From Varunaivibrio sulfuroxidans (GTDB lineage Bacteria; Pseudomonadota; Alphaproteobacteria; Rhodospirillales; Magnetovibrionaceae), in contig NZ_CP119676.1 of NCBI RefSeq assembly GCF_029318635.1, positions 760,614 to 824,613 on the forward strand: DNA of 64,000 nt. Direction: 5' to 3'. Position numbers and translations under genes: made by a program. This document shows positions 26,719 through 35,642 of the stretch, one piece after another (position 1 is the first letter of the stretch; the number at the start of each line of letters is the position of its first letter). The notes beneath the pieces are model-generated. The model worked only from the letters and a program-made list of their open reading frames with translations, was not told the origin of the DNA and did no database searches.

Positions 26719-28179
26719 ATGAGCGTGATTAGCCATAACGAAACGAAAAACGGCCCCAAAAAAGCCGAGGAAAAACCCTCGTTATACGCCAGTCACATTA
26801 AGGTGTATCCGCAAAGAATCGCCGGAACGTTCCGACGGATCAAGTGGTTGACGCTATACACTCTTCTCGGCCTGTATTATCTGGTCCCCTGGATTCGATG
26901 GGACCGCGGTCCGGGCGCGCCCAGTCAGGCCGTCCTGATCGACATGCCCGCCCGCCGAGCGTACTTCTTCGGCATCGAAATTTGGCCCCAGGAAGTTTAC
27001 TATCTGGCCGGAATTCTCATCCTCGGCGCCATCGGATTATTCCTGGCGACCGGCCTTGCCGGGCGCGTGTGGTGCGGTTTTACCTGCCCACAGACCGTAT
27101 GGACCGACCTTTTTATGTGGGTCGAACGAAAAATCGAGGGCAGCCGCAACAAGCGCATGAAGCTCGACGCCGGTCCGCTGACCCTTGAAAAAGCCGCAAA
27201 GAAGATCTCCAAACACGCCGCATGGATCGTGATTTCCATCATTACCGGCGGGGCTTGGATTTTTTACTACGGCGACGCCCCGACCATGTTGAAAGAAATG
27301 CTCACGGGCCAGGCGTCTCAAACCGTTTATGGATTTTTGTTTCTGTTCACGGCGACCACATATCTTCTGGCGGGTTGGGCGCGCGAACAGGTCTGCACGT
27401 ATATGTGTCCCTGGCCCCGTTTCCAAAGCGCCATGTTCGATGAAGACACCTTGATCGTCACCTACGAAGCCTGGCGTGGGGAACCTCGGGGAAAGGCCAA
27501 GACCGACGATAAAATCGGCGATTGCGTCGATTGCAATTTATGTCAGAACGTCTGTCCGACCGGTGTGGATATTCGCAAAGGGTCGCAGTTGGAATGCATC
27601 GGTTGCGCCCTGTGCATCGACGCCTGCAATTCGGTAATGACGAAGTTAAACCGTCCGCTCAACCTGATCACCTATGACTCGATTTCCAATCAAAACGCCC
27701 GTCAAGAGGGCAAGCCGGAACGCATTCGCCTGATTCGCCCCCGCACCGTCGCCTACATGGCATTGTTGACCATCGTCGGCGGAATCATGGCCTACGGCCT
27801 ACTTGAGCGCCCTCGGGTCGAAGTTAATATTCAGCGTGACCGTTCACCCTTGTTCGTCACCCTGTCCAACGGCGATATTCGCAATGGATATACCTTCAAA
27901 ATTCTCAATATGCTGCGACGCGAACGCACGTTTAACTTGACCACGGAGTACGTGGACAACGCGACGATGACGGTGATCGGGATCAATGGTCGTGATCGCA
28001 AAAACGTCACCCTGAAGGTTGGTCCGGACACGGTCGGAACCTATCGCGTGTTCGTCAAGGCGCCCCCGCAATCCTTGAAAGCGGAATCTCAAAATTTAGA
28101 GTTCGTGCTTCGGGAAACAGGTGCGCAATCGCACGTCGAAGTGGATAGTACGACGAAATTCTACGGGCCAAAAAAATAG
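26719..28179 (+). CDS. ccoG: Cytochrome oxidase assembly ferredoxin CcoG
   Basis: A 486-residue membrane protein of the FixG/RdxA type. About five membrane segments surround cysteine pairs (CGFTCPQTVW, CTYMCPWPRFQ). Two 4Fe-4S cluster motifs follow, CVDCNLCQNVCP and CIGCALCIDACN, and the C-terminal third is a periplasmic IG-like domain. CcoG reduces copper for cbb3 assembly in studied species. ATG at 26719 is chosen over the upstream TTG at 26695; neither has a strong ribosome-binding site. It heads ccoGH and probably ccoIS. Confidence 0.93.
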   Translation: MSVISHNETKNGPKKAEEKPSLYASHIKVYPQRIAGTFRRIKWLTLYTLLGLYYLVPWIRWDRGPGAPSQAVLIDMPARRAYFFGIEIWPQEVYYLAGILILGAIGLFLATGLAGRVWCGFTCPQTVWTDLFMWVERKIEGSRNKRMKLDAGPLTLEKAAKKISKHAAWIVISIITGGAWIFYYGDAPTMLKEMLTGQASQTVYGFLFLFTATTYLLAGWAREQVCTYMCPWPRFQSAMFDEDTLIVTYEAWRGEPRGKAKTDDKIGDCVDCNLCQNVCPTGVDIRKGSQLECIGCALCIDACNSVMTKLNRPLNLITYDSISNQNARQEGKPERIRLIRPRTVAYMALLTIVGGIMAYGLLERPRVEVNIQRDRSPLFVTLSNGDIRNGYTFKILNMLRRERTFNLTTEYVDNATMTVIGINGRDRKNVTLKVGPDTVGTYRVFVKAPPQSLKAESQNLEFVLRETGAQSHVEVDSTTKFYGPKK

Positions 28180-28188
28180 GAGGTATCC

Positions 28189-28725
28189 ATGACCATGAAC
28201 CTGAGCGGACAATCGGTACAAGGCGGTTTAAGGCCTCGTCGTTCGGACGGTTGGTGGTACCCATGGCTGTTCGTCATCGGCCTGGGGATCGTCGTCGCGG
28301 TCAATGCCCTGATGGCTTATTTCGCTTTATCGACATGGACCGGCGTCGAGAAGCATCCCTTCCGAAAAGGCATCGCCTACAATAAAAACATCGCGGACGC
28401 CAAAGCACAAAAGGCCATGCACTGGTCGCTTGGGGTGAACTTCACCTACGAGGGCGTCGAGAAGGAAACCGGCCACCGTAAAGGTGAAGTTGTCGTCGCC
28501 TTTCACGACAAGAACGGTCTGCCGCTTGACGGCTTGAAAGTCCGTGCGATGTTTGTTCGCCCCACCAGCGCCGGACACGATCAAACCGTGCCGTTGAAAG
28601 CGCTGGAGCAAGGGCGCTACGGCGCGCCGGTATCGTTGCCGCTTCCCGGTTTGTGGGATGTCCGCGTCATCGCCCTTGGCGGCAAGGTTCCCTATCAACA
28701 CGTAACGCGCATTCAAACGCCGTAG
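28189..28725 (+). CDS. ccoH: cbb3 oxidase assembly protein CcoH (FixH)
   Basis: A 178-residue protein with one N-terminal membrane helix (about residues 24-46, WLFVIGLGIVVAVNALMAYF) and a periplasmic FixH domain (GVEKHPFRKGIAYNKNIADA). AGGAGG precedes the ATG by 5 bases, 9 bp after ccoG. CcoH interacts with the oxidase subunits during assembly. Confidence 0.9.
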   Translation: MTMNLSGQSVQGGLRPRRSDGWWYPWLFVIGLGIVVAVNALMAYFALSTWTGVEKHPFRKGIAYNKNIADAKAQKAMHWSLGVNFTYEGVEKETGHRKGEVVVAFHDKNGLPLDGLKVRAMFVRPTSAGHDQTVPLKALEQGRYGAPVSLPLPGLWDVRVIALGGKVPYQHVTRIQTP

Positions 28726-28756
28726 GTTTCGCCGTAATTCCATAACGCGTGCATCA

Positions 28757-28790
28757 TCCGAACCTACGTTCGGACGGTTTCTTGCGTTTT
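28757..28790 (+). terminator. Possible terminator or hairpin between ccoH and ccoI
   Basis: A 7-bp stem TCCGAAC-CTAC-GTTCGGA (28757-28774) is followed by CGGTTTCTTGCGTTTT. The T-run is interrupted, so termination may be partial or the hairpin may mark RNA processing in the 116-bp ccoH-ccoI gap. Confidence 0.4.
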
Positions 28791-28841
28791 ATCACCTCGC
28801 CGGAGAACCGGTTTCTCCTCTTTTGATCCGAACGGTACGCC

Positions 28842-31277
28842 ATGGCCGAATGCCTTCATTGTGGACAGAACGTCCCCGCCAACAGTACGGGCGGCGCGCA
28901 TTTTTGCTGCCACGGCTGTGCGGCCGCCTATCATTTGATCGAAAACATGGGCTTGGAAAGCTACTATCAAAAGCGCTGTCTGGACCCCGAGACCCAACCG
29001 ATACGGCCCGACGAAAACGCCCCGGCCATCGACTTCACTTCCTACGTACAGACCGACGACGAGACGACGGCCAGCCTTCACCTAATGGTCGAAGGATTGC
29101 ATTGCGCCGCCTGTGTGTGGCTCATCGAAACGGTTTTATCGCGCCAGCCGGGCGTCGTTTCGGCGCGTCTGAACATGACGACCCGCCGCCTTGTGGTACG
29201 CTGGCGCATCGGGGCGACGGACCCGCAAACCCTGTGTGCCTCGGTTAGCGCCCTAGGCTATCGCCTAGCCCCGTACGACCCGGTTTTGCTGGGACGGGAA
29301 AGCGAGCGCCAAGAAAAAGCCCTGCTGCGCGCCATGGTGGTCGCCGGCTTCGCCGCCGGAAACGTAATGCTGTTGTCGATTTCCGTGTGGTCGGGACAGG
29401 GCGGCGACATGAATATCATTACCGAAGACATGATGCATTGGCTGTCGGCCTTGATCGCCCTGCCCGCGATCGCCTACGCCGGGCGGACCTTCTTCTCTTC
29501 GGCGATTGCCGTCCTGCGACGCGGACACACCAATATGGACGTGCCGATATCCCTGGCGATAGCGCTTACCGCGGGCATGAGCCTGCTGGAAACGATGCGC
29601 GGCTCGGATCATGTTTATTTCGACTCGGCCGTCACGTTGCTGTTTTTCCTGCTTGTTGGGCGTTACCTTGATCGTCGCGCGCGCGGTCGGGCGCGCAGCG
29701 CCGGGGAACACCTGCTGGCGTTGGCTACCGGATCGGTCACGGTAATCGGCGAGAATGGCGGCAAAACCATCATACCTCCCGCCAAAGCCACCACGGGAAT
29801 GCACGTTTTGGTGGCGCGCGGAGAGCGCATCGCCATCGATGGCGTCATCCTGTCGGGAACCAGCGATATCGACGCCTCGCTGATCAGTGGCGAAACCATC
29901 CCCACTTCCGTCGCCCCCGGAGATCGCGTTTTCGCGGGCACGCTCAACGTTTCCGCCCCCTTGCACATCGAAACGACGGCGGTCGGCGAAAACACCCTGC
30001 TTGCCGAGATCGTGCGCCTGATGGAAAACGCCGAACAAGGCCGCGCCAAATACGTCGCCATCGCCGATCGCGTGGCGCGTCTGTACGCGCCCGCGGTTCA
30101 CGGTCTCGCCGCGCTGACCTTCTTGGGATGGGTCCTGCTGACGCCGTCCCCGTGGCAGGACGCCCTGATGACCGCCATCTCGGTGTTGATCATTACTTGT
30201 CCCTGCGCCCTGGCCCTGGCGGTGCCCACCGTTCAGGTCGTCGCCGGCGGACGTTTCTTGAAACGCGGTATCTTGCTAAAATCGGCGACCGCCCTGGAAC
30301 GCCTGACTCGCATCGATACCGTGGTTCTGGACAAAACCGGAACGTTGACCCTAGGGCGGCCCGAATTGATCGTTCCCGAAAAAGCCGATGCGCCGTGGCG
30401 TCTCGACCTCGCCTTAGCGTACGCGTTGGCGAGGGAAAGCCTCCATCCGCTGTCTCAATCCCTCACGCGGGCGTTCGATGAGCTTGGAGGGGAAATGCCG
30501 TCGGATCGCGGCATCTCGGTCTGCGATGTCAACGAAATTCCGGGCCGAGGCTTGAGGGGAAGCCTTGACGGCGAGGATGTCCGCCTTGGAAACGCCGCCT
30601 GGTGCGGTCTCCCCCTCCCCTCCGCACGCAGAGGAACGGAAACGAGCACCGAGCCGAGACAGTCTACGAAGCCTCCCCTGGGGCCTGAAATCTGGTTGCG
30701 CCGACCGGATGCGCCCCCTCGACTTTTTCAATTCATCGACAGTCCGCGCCCCGACGCGACGCAGGCGGTGGCGGCGCTCAAACGCAGGGGCTTGAACGTG
30801 TTGATGTTATCGGGCGACCGCGAGGGGGCGGTCGCCTACGCCGCGAACCGTGTTGGGATCGCGGACTGGCGCGCCGGATGCACGCCCTCGGATAAAACCA
30901 AGGTCCTAGAAAATCTTGCCGCCCAAGGTCATCTTGCGTTGATGGTTGGCGACGGCCTCAACGACGCCCCGGCGCTGGCCGCGGCGCATGTCTCGATGTC
31001 GCCGTCATCGGCGATCGACATCAGCCAAAACGCCGCCGACATCGTGTTCCAGGGCGCGCGCCTCGATCCCATCGTCGAAGCGATCGACGTTGCCAAACAG
31101 GCGGATGGGCTGGTAAAGTCGAACTTCGCGCTTTCTTTCGTATATAACGCCGTCACCATTCCCCTGGCGATGTTGGGGCATGTCACGCCGTTACTCGCCG
31201 CCGTGGCCATGTCTACATCGTCCATTGTCGTCATTGCAAACGCCCTCAGGCTTGCGCGCGCCCGGGCGCGCGTGTAA
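28842..31277 (+). CDS. ccoI: Copper-transporting P1B-type ATPase CcoI
   Basis: An 811-residue P-type ATPase for copper supply to cbb3 oxidase. It opens with a cysteine-rich metal-binding part (CLHCGQ, CCHGCAAAYHLI), then an HMA domain with GLHCAACVWLIE. Later come the actuator ISGETIP, the CPx helix CPCALALAVP, the phosphorylation site DKTGTLT, the ESLHPLSQS (SxHP) motif and the hinge GDGLNDAPAL. A stretch at about residues 585-630 (RRGTETSTEPRQSTKPP) looks like a low-complexity insertion in the nucleotide-binding domain. It is followed by ccoS. Confidence 0.93.
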   Translation: MAECLHCGQNVPANSTGGAHFCCHGCAAAYHLIENMGLESYYQKRCLDPETQPIRPDENAPAIDFTSYVQTDDETTASLHLMVEGLHCAACVWLIETVLSRQPGVVSARLNMTTRRLVVRWRIGATDPQTLCASVSALGYRLAPYDPVLLGRESERQEKALLRAMVVAGFAAGNVMLLSISVWSGQGGDMNIITEDMMHWLSALIALPAIAYAGRTFFSSAIAVLRRGHTNMDVPISLAIALTAGMSLLETMRGSDHVYFDSAVTLLFFLLVGRYLDRRARGRARSAGEHLLALATGSVTVIGENGGKTIIPPAKATTGMHVLVARGERIAIDGVILSGTSDIDASLISGETIPTSVAPGDRVFAGTLNVSAPLHIETTAVGENTLLAEIVRLMENAEQGRAKYVAIADRVARLYAPAVHGLAALTFLGWVLLTPSPWQDALMTAISVLIITCPCALALAVPTVQVVAGGRFLKRGILLKSATALERLTRIDTVVLDKTGTLTLGRPELIVPEKADAPWRLDLALAYALARESLHPLSQSLTRAFDELGGEMPSDRGISVCDVNEIPGRGLRGSLDGEDVRLGNAAWCGLPLPSARRGTETSTEPRQSTKPPLGPEIWLRRPDAPPRLFQFIDSPRPDATQAVAALKRRGLNVLMLSGDREGAVAYAANRVGIADWRAGCTPSDKTKVLENLAAQGHLALMVGDGLNDAPALAAAHVSMSPSSAIDISQNAADIVFQGARLDPIVEAIDVAKQADGLVKSNFALSFVYNAVTIPLAMLGHVTPLLAAVAMSTSSIVVIANALRLARARARV

Positions 31278-31303
31278 AACCCGCATAAGGAGCCGAGGTC
31301 GCC

Positions 31304-31474
31304 ATGACCGTTCTTGTTTATCTGATTCCGATCGCCTTGGTGCTGGGTCTCATCGCCCTGGCCGCCTTTCTGTGGTCTTTAAAAAGCGGCCAGTTCGACG
31401 ATATGGAAGGCGCGGCCAATCGCATCCTCTTCGATGAGGACGACGGCCCAATTCCACCGCACAAGCCTCACTGA
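31304..31474 (+). CDS. ccoS: cbb3 oxidase maturation protein CcoS
   Basis: A 56-residue protein with one N-terminal membrane helix (about residues 4-26) followed by the diagnostic LKSGQFDDMEGAANRILFD. CcoS is needed to complete cofactor insertion in cbb3 oxidase. AAGGAG lies 13 bases upstream and the gene begins 26 bp after ccoI, so it closes the ccoGHIS cluster. Confidence 0.9.
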   Translation: MTVLVYLIPIALVLGLIALAAFLWSLKSGQFDDMEGAANRILFDEDDGPIPPHKPH

Positions 31475-31577
31475 TATCGGATACGCATTTCCCTCTCGCG
31501 CGTCCCATTCGCGCGCAATGCGGACCTTCCGGCGCGTCGCCGCCCGAAATCGGCGAGGGAACCCCGGACAACGAAAA

Positions 31578-31654
31578 TGGCGACCCCGGCAGGGCTCGAA
31601 CCTGCAACCCCCGGCTTAGAAGGCCGGTGCTCTATCCAATTGAGCTACGGGGTC
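31578..31654 (-). tRNA. tRNA-Arg (anticodon TCT)
   Basis: Read on the minus strand this 77-base segment starts GACCCCG and ends CGGGGTCGCCA with an encoded CCA. The acceptor stem is GACCCCG/CGGGGTC and the D-arm region is TAGCTCAATTGGATAGAGCA. The anticodon stem CCGGC/GCCGG carries loop CTTCTAA (anticodon TCT, reading AGA), and the T-arm contains GGTTCGAGCC. Confidence 0.95.
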
Positions 31655-31689
31655 GTGAAATTTGATTCGCGCAACTTTCGATGATTGGT

Positions 31690-31986
31690 CTAGCGCACCC
31701 GATCGAAGGCGAACTTATCGGCGTAGTTTTTAAGCACCAAGTGACGCTCGTGCGCGGCGCTGACCTCGTAATCGAGGGCGTTGCGTTCGGCAAAGGCAAT
31801 GGCGTCCTCCCGACTGTCAAACGTGATGCGCACCTGGCCGTTCATGTCGGCCGAACCGATCCAACCGATCAAGGGGTCGGTGACCTTGGCCTGGTCCGGC
31901 TCAAAGTCCAAAACCCACTTGCGTGTCCGCGCCCGCCCGGACTGCATCGCCGTTTTCGCGGGACGATAAATGCGTGCCTTAACCAT
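31690..31986 (-). CDS. NADH dehydrogenase accessory subunit, NDUFS4/ETC complex I-like
   Basis: A 98-residue soluble protein. MVKARIYRPAKTAMQSG, KWVLDFEP, DPLIGWIGSADM and FDSREDAIAFAERNALDYEV are hallmarks of the NDUFS4 (18-kDa) family of alphaproteobacterial and mitochondrial complex I. It binds the peripheral arm and stabilises the N-module. The start could be either of two adjacent ATGs (31989 or 31986). It stands alone between two tRNA genes, all on the minus strand. Confidence 0.88.
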   Translation of the reverse strand: MVKARIYRPAKTAMQSGRARTRKWVLDFEPDQAKVTDPLIGWIGSADMNGQVRITFDSREDAIAFAERNALDYEVSAAHERHLVLKNYADKFAFDRVR

Positions 31987-32186
31987 CATTTAAGCCTTTT
32001 TCATCAATACGCTGAAGCCTATGGCCAGTATAAACGGGCCGCCCGCATCCACAAGATCAAACAACCGCCGGCGCTTCAAAACGCCGAAGGGGGCCTTTAC
32101 CTCATGTGGCCGGATGGGCGAGGCGCGCCGAAACGACAGCGCTCGGAACGTGGATTTTTCCTTGCCAGGGACTTCCTTAATCGGAA

Positions 32187-32266
<80 letters not shown>

Positions 32267-32449
32267 ACTGTCGGGTTTATTAGGCTTTTTGGCGGTTCTA
32301 CGCAACCCCACAAAAACGCAAAAGGAAACAAGCGCCGCCGGGCGGGATGGCGACGCCGCGCCTCGGCATGGCGCTCACGTCACGCCACACACGTGCAATC
32401 CATTTCGATTCCATTCGCAACGGTAAAATATCGGAAAGGAAACCGGCCT

Positions 32450-32929
32450 ATGAATAAAATTTTTCTTTCCGTTTTCGGGCTTTTCGTTCTGGCATTCCCC
32501 AACCTCGGCATGGCGAAGATGATTTCGGGGCGTATCCAAATGATCGATGCGGACAGCGCCTATGTCGGGGGTGCGGAAATTCGCCTCGGCGGCGTTGATG
32601 CGCCGGAATGGTCGCAGATTTGCACCTTAAACGGCCAAGATTGGATGGCCGGCCAGAAAGCGACCGCATGGGCGATCTCGTTTGTCGGCAATGGACGAGC
32701 GACATGCCACGCCGAAACCCGCGACCGCTACGGCCGCTATATCGCGACCTGCACGGTCGATGGGCGCAACCTCAACGAATCGCTGGTCCGTTCGGGATGG
32801 GCCTTCGCCTATCGGCACTACTCCAAACGCTACGTCGCCGCCGAAAACGCCGCGCGAGCGGAGCATATCGGCATTTGGCGAGGGCGATGCCAGGCGCCGT
32901 GGACATGGCGCCATACGCACCCACGTTGA
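32450..32929 (+). CDS. Secreted thermonuclease-like (SNase) protein
   Basis: A 159-residue protein with a signal peptide (residues 1-22, cleavage after GMA) and an SNase/OB-fold domain. The pattern IRLGGVDAPEW, TCHAETRDRYGRYIATC, LNESLVRSGWAFAYR and YVAAENAARAEHIGIW matches the nuclease family. The catalytic arginine and acidic positions (GGVDAPE; RDRYGR) look retained. GGAAAGGAAA lies upstream of the ATG. It is probably a periplasmic or secreted nuclease. Confidence 0.83.
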   Translation: MNKIFLSVFGLFVLAFPNLGMAKMISGRIQMIDADSAYVGGAEIRLGGVDAPEWSQICTLNGQDWMAGQKATAWAISFVGNGRATCHAETRDRYGRYIATCTVDGRNLNESLVRSGWAFAYRHYSKRYVAAENAARAEHIGIWRGRCQAPWTWRHTHPR

Positions 32930-33010
32930 GCGCCGTATACACCGCATGCAACGGTCGCCGTCATTGGCCGCCGTCCGCGCCAATTTTTCGCCGACGATTC
33001 TGGATTTGTT

Positions 33011-33517
33011 TTATTTCTTTTGGGGATGATACGAGGTGTCGATCAGTGTGTCGCCGGGAGCGATCCCCAGCTTCCGGGCGAGGCCGCCTTGAATTTCCAA
33101 AACCGTCTTCACTTTGACCCCGGAAGAGATCAGGGCGTCCGAATCGGGAGTGGCCATAGCTTGTATTCGTTTAATTTTATTGTCTTTCCCAATGAACAAC
33201 ATATCCAGCGGGATCCGCGTGTTGCGCATCCACATGCGGACAATTTTTTCGTGCGGAAAAACAAACAGCATGCCGCGATTTTCGGGTAAATAGGTTCGGT
33301 ACATCAATCCCCGCTGCTGTTGCAGTGGGGACGAGGCGACTTCGATAAAAAAAGCATGTGCGCCATTTTGCGAGGCGATGGATATGGTTTTCGCTGGAAA
33401 GGCGACGACCGGAACCGAGGTTTTTTGCCCCGCGCCCCGCGCCTGGGCGACAAATATCCCGACGATCAGAAGCGCGGCGAAAACGGCGAAACGGCGGCCC
33501 AAAAAAGTATTCATCAT
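33011..33517 (-). CDS. DUF192 family exported protein
   Basis: A 168-residue protein with an N-terminal hydrophobic signal (about residues 9-28, ending in ARGAG) and a DUF192 domain. The family pattern is clear: FFIEVASSPLQQQRGLMYRT, GMLFVFPHEKIVRMWMRNT, IPLDMLFIG and VKTVLEIQGG. Function is not established for the family. ATG at 33517 or 33514 gives the normal length; no strong ribosome-binding site is seen. Confidence 0.82.
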   Translation of the reverse strand: MMNTFLGRRFAVFAALLIVGIFVAQARGAGQKTSVPVVAFPAKTISIASQNGAHAFFIEVASSPLQQQRGLMYRTYLPENRGMLFVFPHEKIVRMWMRNTRIPLDMLFIGKDNKIKRIQAMATPDSDALISSGVKVKTVLEIQGGLARKLGIAPGDTLIDTSYHPQKK

Positions 33518-33818
33518 AATTATTTCAATAGCGCATTCTCTTTCGTCGAGCAACGGATAAGCCCAAAGCCCCCCGAACCAAGCCGAACCAACCCCACGAT
33601 TGCGCGTCTTTACACGATTGCGCGCCTTTAATTAACAAACCACTCTTGATCCCCAAAAGGCAACGGGTTTACAAACACTCTTGCCTCGTGATTGCAGGGT
33701 TCTTATTCTCCTTTACCGTCGAGGGGGGATTCGACCGGGAAACTCACACCGAGAACATCCCGTTCCCACCTTTCGTTTCGCAGCTTAATTCGTTTCGCAG
33801 CTTAAGGAGTGTCCCAAC
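33518..33818. other. 301-bp intergenic region before the Mrp operon
   Basis: The region lies between the divergent DUF192 and mnhE genes and contains no credible gene. It holds short imperfect repeats (ACGATTGCGCG twice near 33596-33630) and a perfect 17-bp tandem duplication just before mnhE. The Mrp promoter must lie here. Confidence 0.5.
33772..33805 (+). repeat. Perfect 17-bp tandem duplication
   Basis: TTCGTTTCGCAGCTTAA occurs twice without a gap (33772-33788, 33789-33805). The second copy runs straight into AAGGAG, the ribosome-binding site of mnhE. The duplication may be a recent slippage product or a regulatory direct repeat. Confidence 0.85.
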
Positions 33819-34346
33819 GTGGCGCATGCAATCAGTCTAGGGTTCGCCATGGCGGTGCTGTGGATAGCGCTATCCGGTCATTTCACCCCGCTGTTTCTGG
33901 GTCTTGGCGTGGCCAGCGTGCTGTTCGTCGTATGGATCGCCCGGCGTATGGATGTGATCGATCACGAGGGGCATCCCGTACACCTCGGCGCGCGCGCCGT
34001 TTTCTATTGGGTTTGGCTGTGCAAGGAAATCGTCAAGGCCAACGTTGACGTCGCACGCCTGATTCTTAACCCAAGGATGCCTATTTACCCTCATGTCTTT
34101 CCGACGAAGGCGTCGCAAAAATCCGAACTTGGCCGGGTCGTCTACGCCAATTCGATCACCCTGACCCCGGGCACCGTCACCATCGCCCTGGACGATGACG
34201 ACATGTCCGTTCACGCCATCACCCGGGCCGCCGCCGACGGCGTGACCTCGGGCGATATGGATCGGCACGTCAGCCGTATCGAGGAAATGTCGAAATATCC
34301 GGGAAACGACAGTCAAGGCGAACCGTCCGAAAGGATCGCGCCATGA
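33819..34346 (+). CDS. mnhE: Mrp-type Na+/H+ antiporter subunit E
   Basis: A 175-residue protein with two or three N-terminal membrane segments, then the MnhE domain (FYWVWLCKEIVKANVDVARLIL, YANSITLTPGTVTIAL). The GTG start at 33819 has AAGGAG 9 bases upstream. It overlaps mnhF by 4 bp and opens the antiporter operon. MnhE is a structural subunit of the Mrp complex, which exchanges Na+ or K+ for H+. Confidence 0.88.
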   Translation: MAHAISLGFAMAVLWIALSGHFTPLFLGLGVASVLFVVWIARRMDVIDHEGHPVHLGARAVFYWVWLCKEIVKANVDVARLILNPRMPIYPHVFPTKASQKSELGRVVYANSITLTPGTVTIALDDDDMSVHAITRAAADGVTSGDMDRHVSRIEEMSKYPGNDSQGEPSERIAP

Positions 34347-34636
34347 ACATGTTCGCCGTCGCCATTCTCGCCGTTCTCATCACCATGGGTCTAACCCTGG
34401 TGCGCGCGTTCGCCGGCCCCACGGTTTACGACCGGATTCTCGCCGTCAACGCCTGCGGCACCCTGACCATGGTTCTGATTGCGCTGTATGGTTTTTTCGA
34501 TGGGCGACCCGATTTTTTGGACATCGCTCTGGTTTACGCCCTGATTAACTTCATCGGCACCATCGCCGTCAGCAAGTACATCAAATTCACCGGATTGGGA
34601 TTTCCTGTGCGCAATCACGATGAAGGGGACATCTGA
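34343..34636 (+). CDS. mnhF: Mrp-type antiporter subunit F
   Basis: A 97-residue protein with three membrane helices; RAFAGPTVYDRILAVNA and DIALVYALINFIGTIAVSKY are characteristic of MnhF/PhaF. Its start overlaps the mnhE stop (ATGA) and its stop abuts mnhG, showing tight coupling. Confidence 0.9.
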   Translation: MNMFAVAILAVLITMGLTLVRAFAGPTVYDRILAVNACGTLTMVLIALYGFFDGRPDFLDIALVYALINFIGTIAVSKYIKFTGLGFPVRNHDEGDI

Positions 34637-35043
34637 TGGAGCACACCATCCTAGACACGCTGAGTTGGACGTTCTTGCTCATCGGCGGTTTTTTCTCGAT
34701 CGTCGGGGCGATCGGCGTGCTGCGCTTTCCCGACATGTTTTCACGCATGCACGGCGCGGGCATGATCGACACCATGGGGGCGGGCATGATCCTTGTCGGG
34801 CTGATGTTTCAGGCCGGGTTCACCATTGTTTCGATCAAACTTTTTTTGATTATCGCCTTTTTGTTTTTCACCTCGCCGACGACGACGCATGCCCTGGCGC
34901 GCGCCGCCCTTAACGCGGGAATTATCCCCATGACCGGAATCAAATCGGGCAAAAGGCCCGATGCCGCGAAGGCGAAAAAAGCACGTAAAAAAGGTTCCGG
35001 CTCTACCCCCAAGCCTAAGGAGACGCCGTCATCGAAGACCTAA
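34636..35043 (+). CDS. mnhG: Mrp-type antiporter subunit G
   Basis: A 135-residue protein with three helices; LRFPDMFSRMHGAGMIDTMG and FFTSPTTTHALARAAL are the MnhG signature. The C-terminal 35 residues are a Lys/Pro-rich cytoplasmic tail. It shares one base with mnhF and ends inside the upstream part of the next gene. Confidence 0.9.
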   Translation: MEHTILDTLSWTFLLIGGFFSIVGAIGVLRFPDMFSRMHGAGMIDTMGAGMILVGLMFQAGFTIVSIKLFLIIAFLFFTSPTTTHALARAALNAGIIPMTGIKSGKRPDAAKAKKARKKGSGSTPKPKETPSSKT

Positions 35044-35066
35044 TCGTCATAACGCTTCTGCTGTTC

Positions 35067-35642
35067 ATGGCGGCCAGCGCCCTGGTCATGGTACGTCTGC
35101 GCAACCTATTCGCCGTCGCCATGCTAAGCGGGGCTTTTTCCCTGATCGCCGCGGTTTTGTACGTGGTGATGGACGCCGTCGATGTCGCCTTTACCGAGGC
35201 CGCCGTCGGCGCCGGGATCGCCACCGTCTTGATGTTAAGCACCTTGGGCTTGACAAAACAGGAAGAGAAAATTCGCGCCGGCTCCCCCCTGCTCGCCCTG
35301 CTGATCGTCTTCGTGACCGGAGGGGGGTTGCTGTATGGCACCTTGGACATGCCGCACTACGGCGACGCCACCGCCCCGATCAACAATCACGTGGCGCCGC
35401 GCTACATCGAAAAATCCGGCGCGGAAGTCGGCCCGCCCAATATCGTCACCTCGATCCTGGCCAGTTATCGCGGTTATGACACCTTAGGCGAAACCGCCGT
35501 CGTCTTCACCGCGGCGATTGGCGTGCTGGCGATTATCGGTCGCTCGCGGCGCAAGAAAATGGGCGCCCCGGAAAACCGCCCCGAACATGATCGCGAACAT
35601 GATCGCGAACACGATCACGAACATGACCGGGGAACCGCCTAA
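35067..35642 (+). CDS. Mrp antiporter MrpA C-terminal/MbhD-E-like subunit (DUF4040)
   Basis: At least 191 residues. RLRNLFAVAMLSGAFSLIAA and DAVDVAFTEAAVGAGIATVL match the DUF4040 domain found at the C-terminus of MrpA. A second part (about residues 70-160) resembles the MbhE module. The first ATG (35067) lies inside the first helix and has no ribosome-binding site. In-frame sequence continues upstream (IEDLIVITLLLF), and a perfect AAGGAG at 35017-35022 points to a non-standard start at ATC 35031 or GTC 35028. The C-terminus is a repetitive acidic/histidine tail (HDREHDREHDHEHD). Confidence 0.8.
   Translation: MAASALVMVRLRNLFAVAMLSGAFSLIAAVLYVVMDAVDVAFTEAAVGAGIATVLMLSTLGLTKQEEKIRAGSPLLALLIVFVTGGGLLYGTLDMPHYGDATAPINNHVAPRYIEKSGAEVGPPNIVTSILASYRGYDTLGETAVVFTAAIGVLAIIGRSRRKKMGAPENRPEHDREHDREHDHEHDRGTA

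Noticed and set aside
30590..30700. Insertion element inside ccoI
   Set aside because: The stretch is low-complexity and looks foreign at protein level, but the frame is intact and no repeat ends or duplication were seen; treated as a variable loop.
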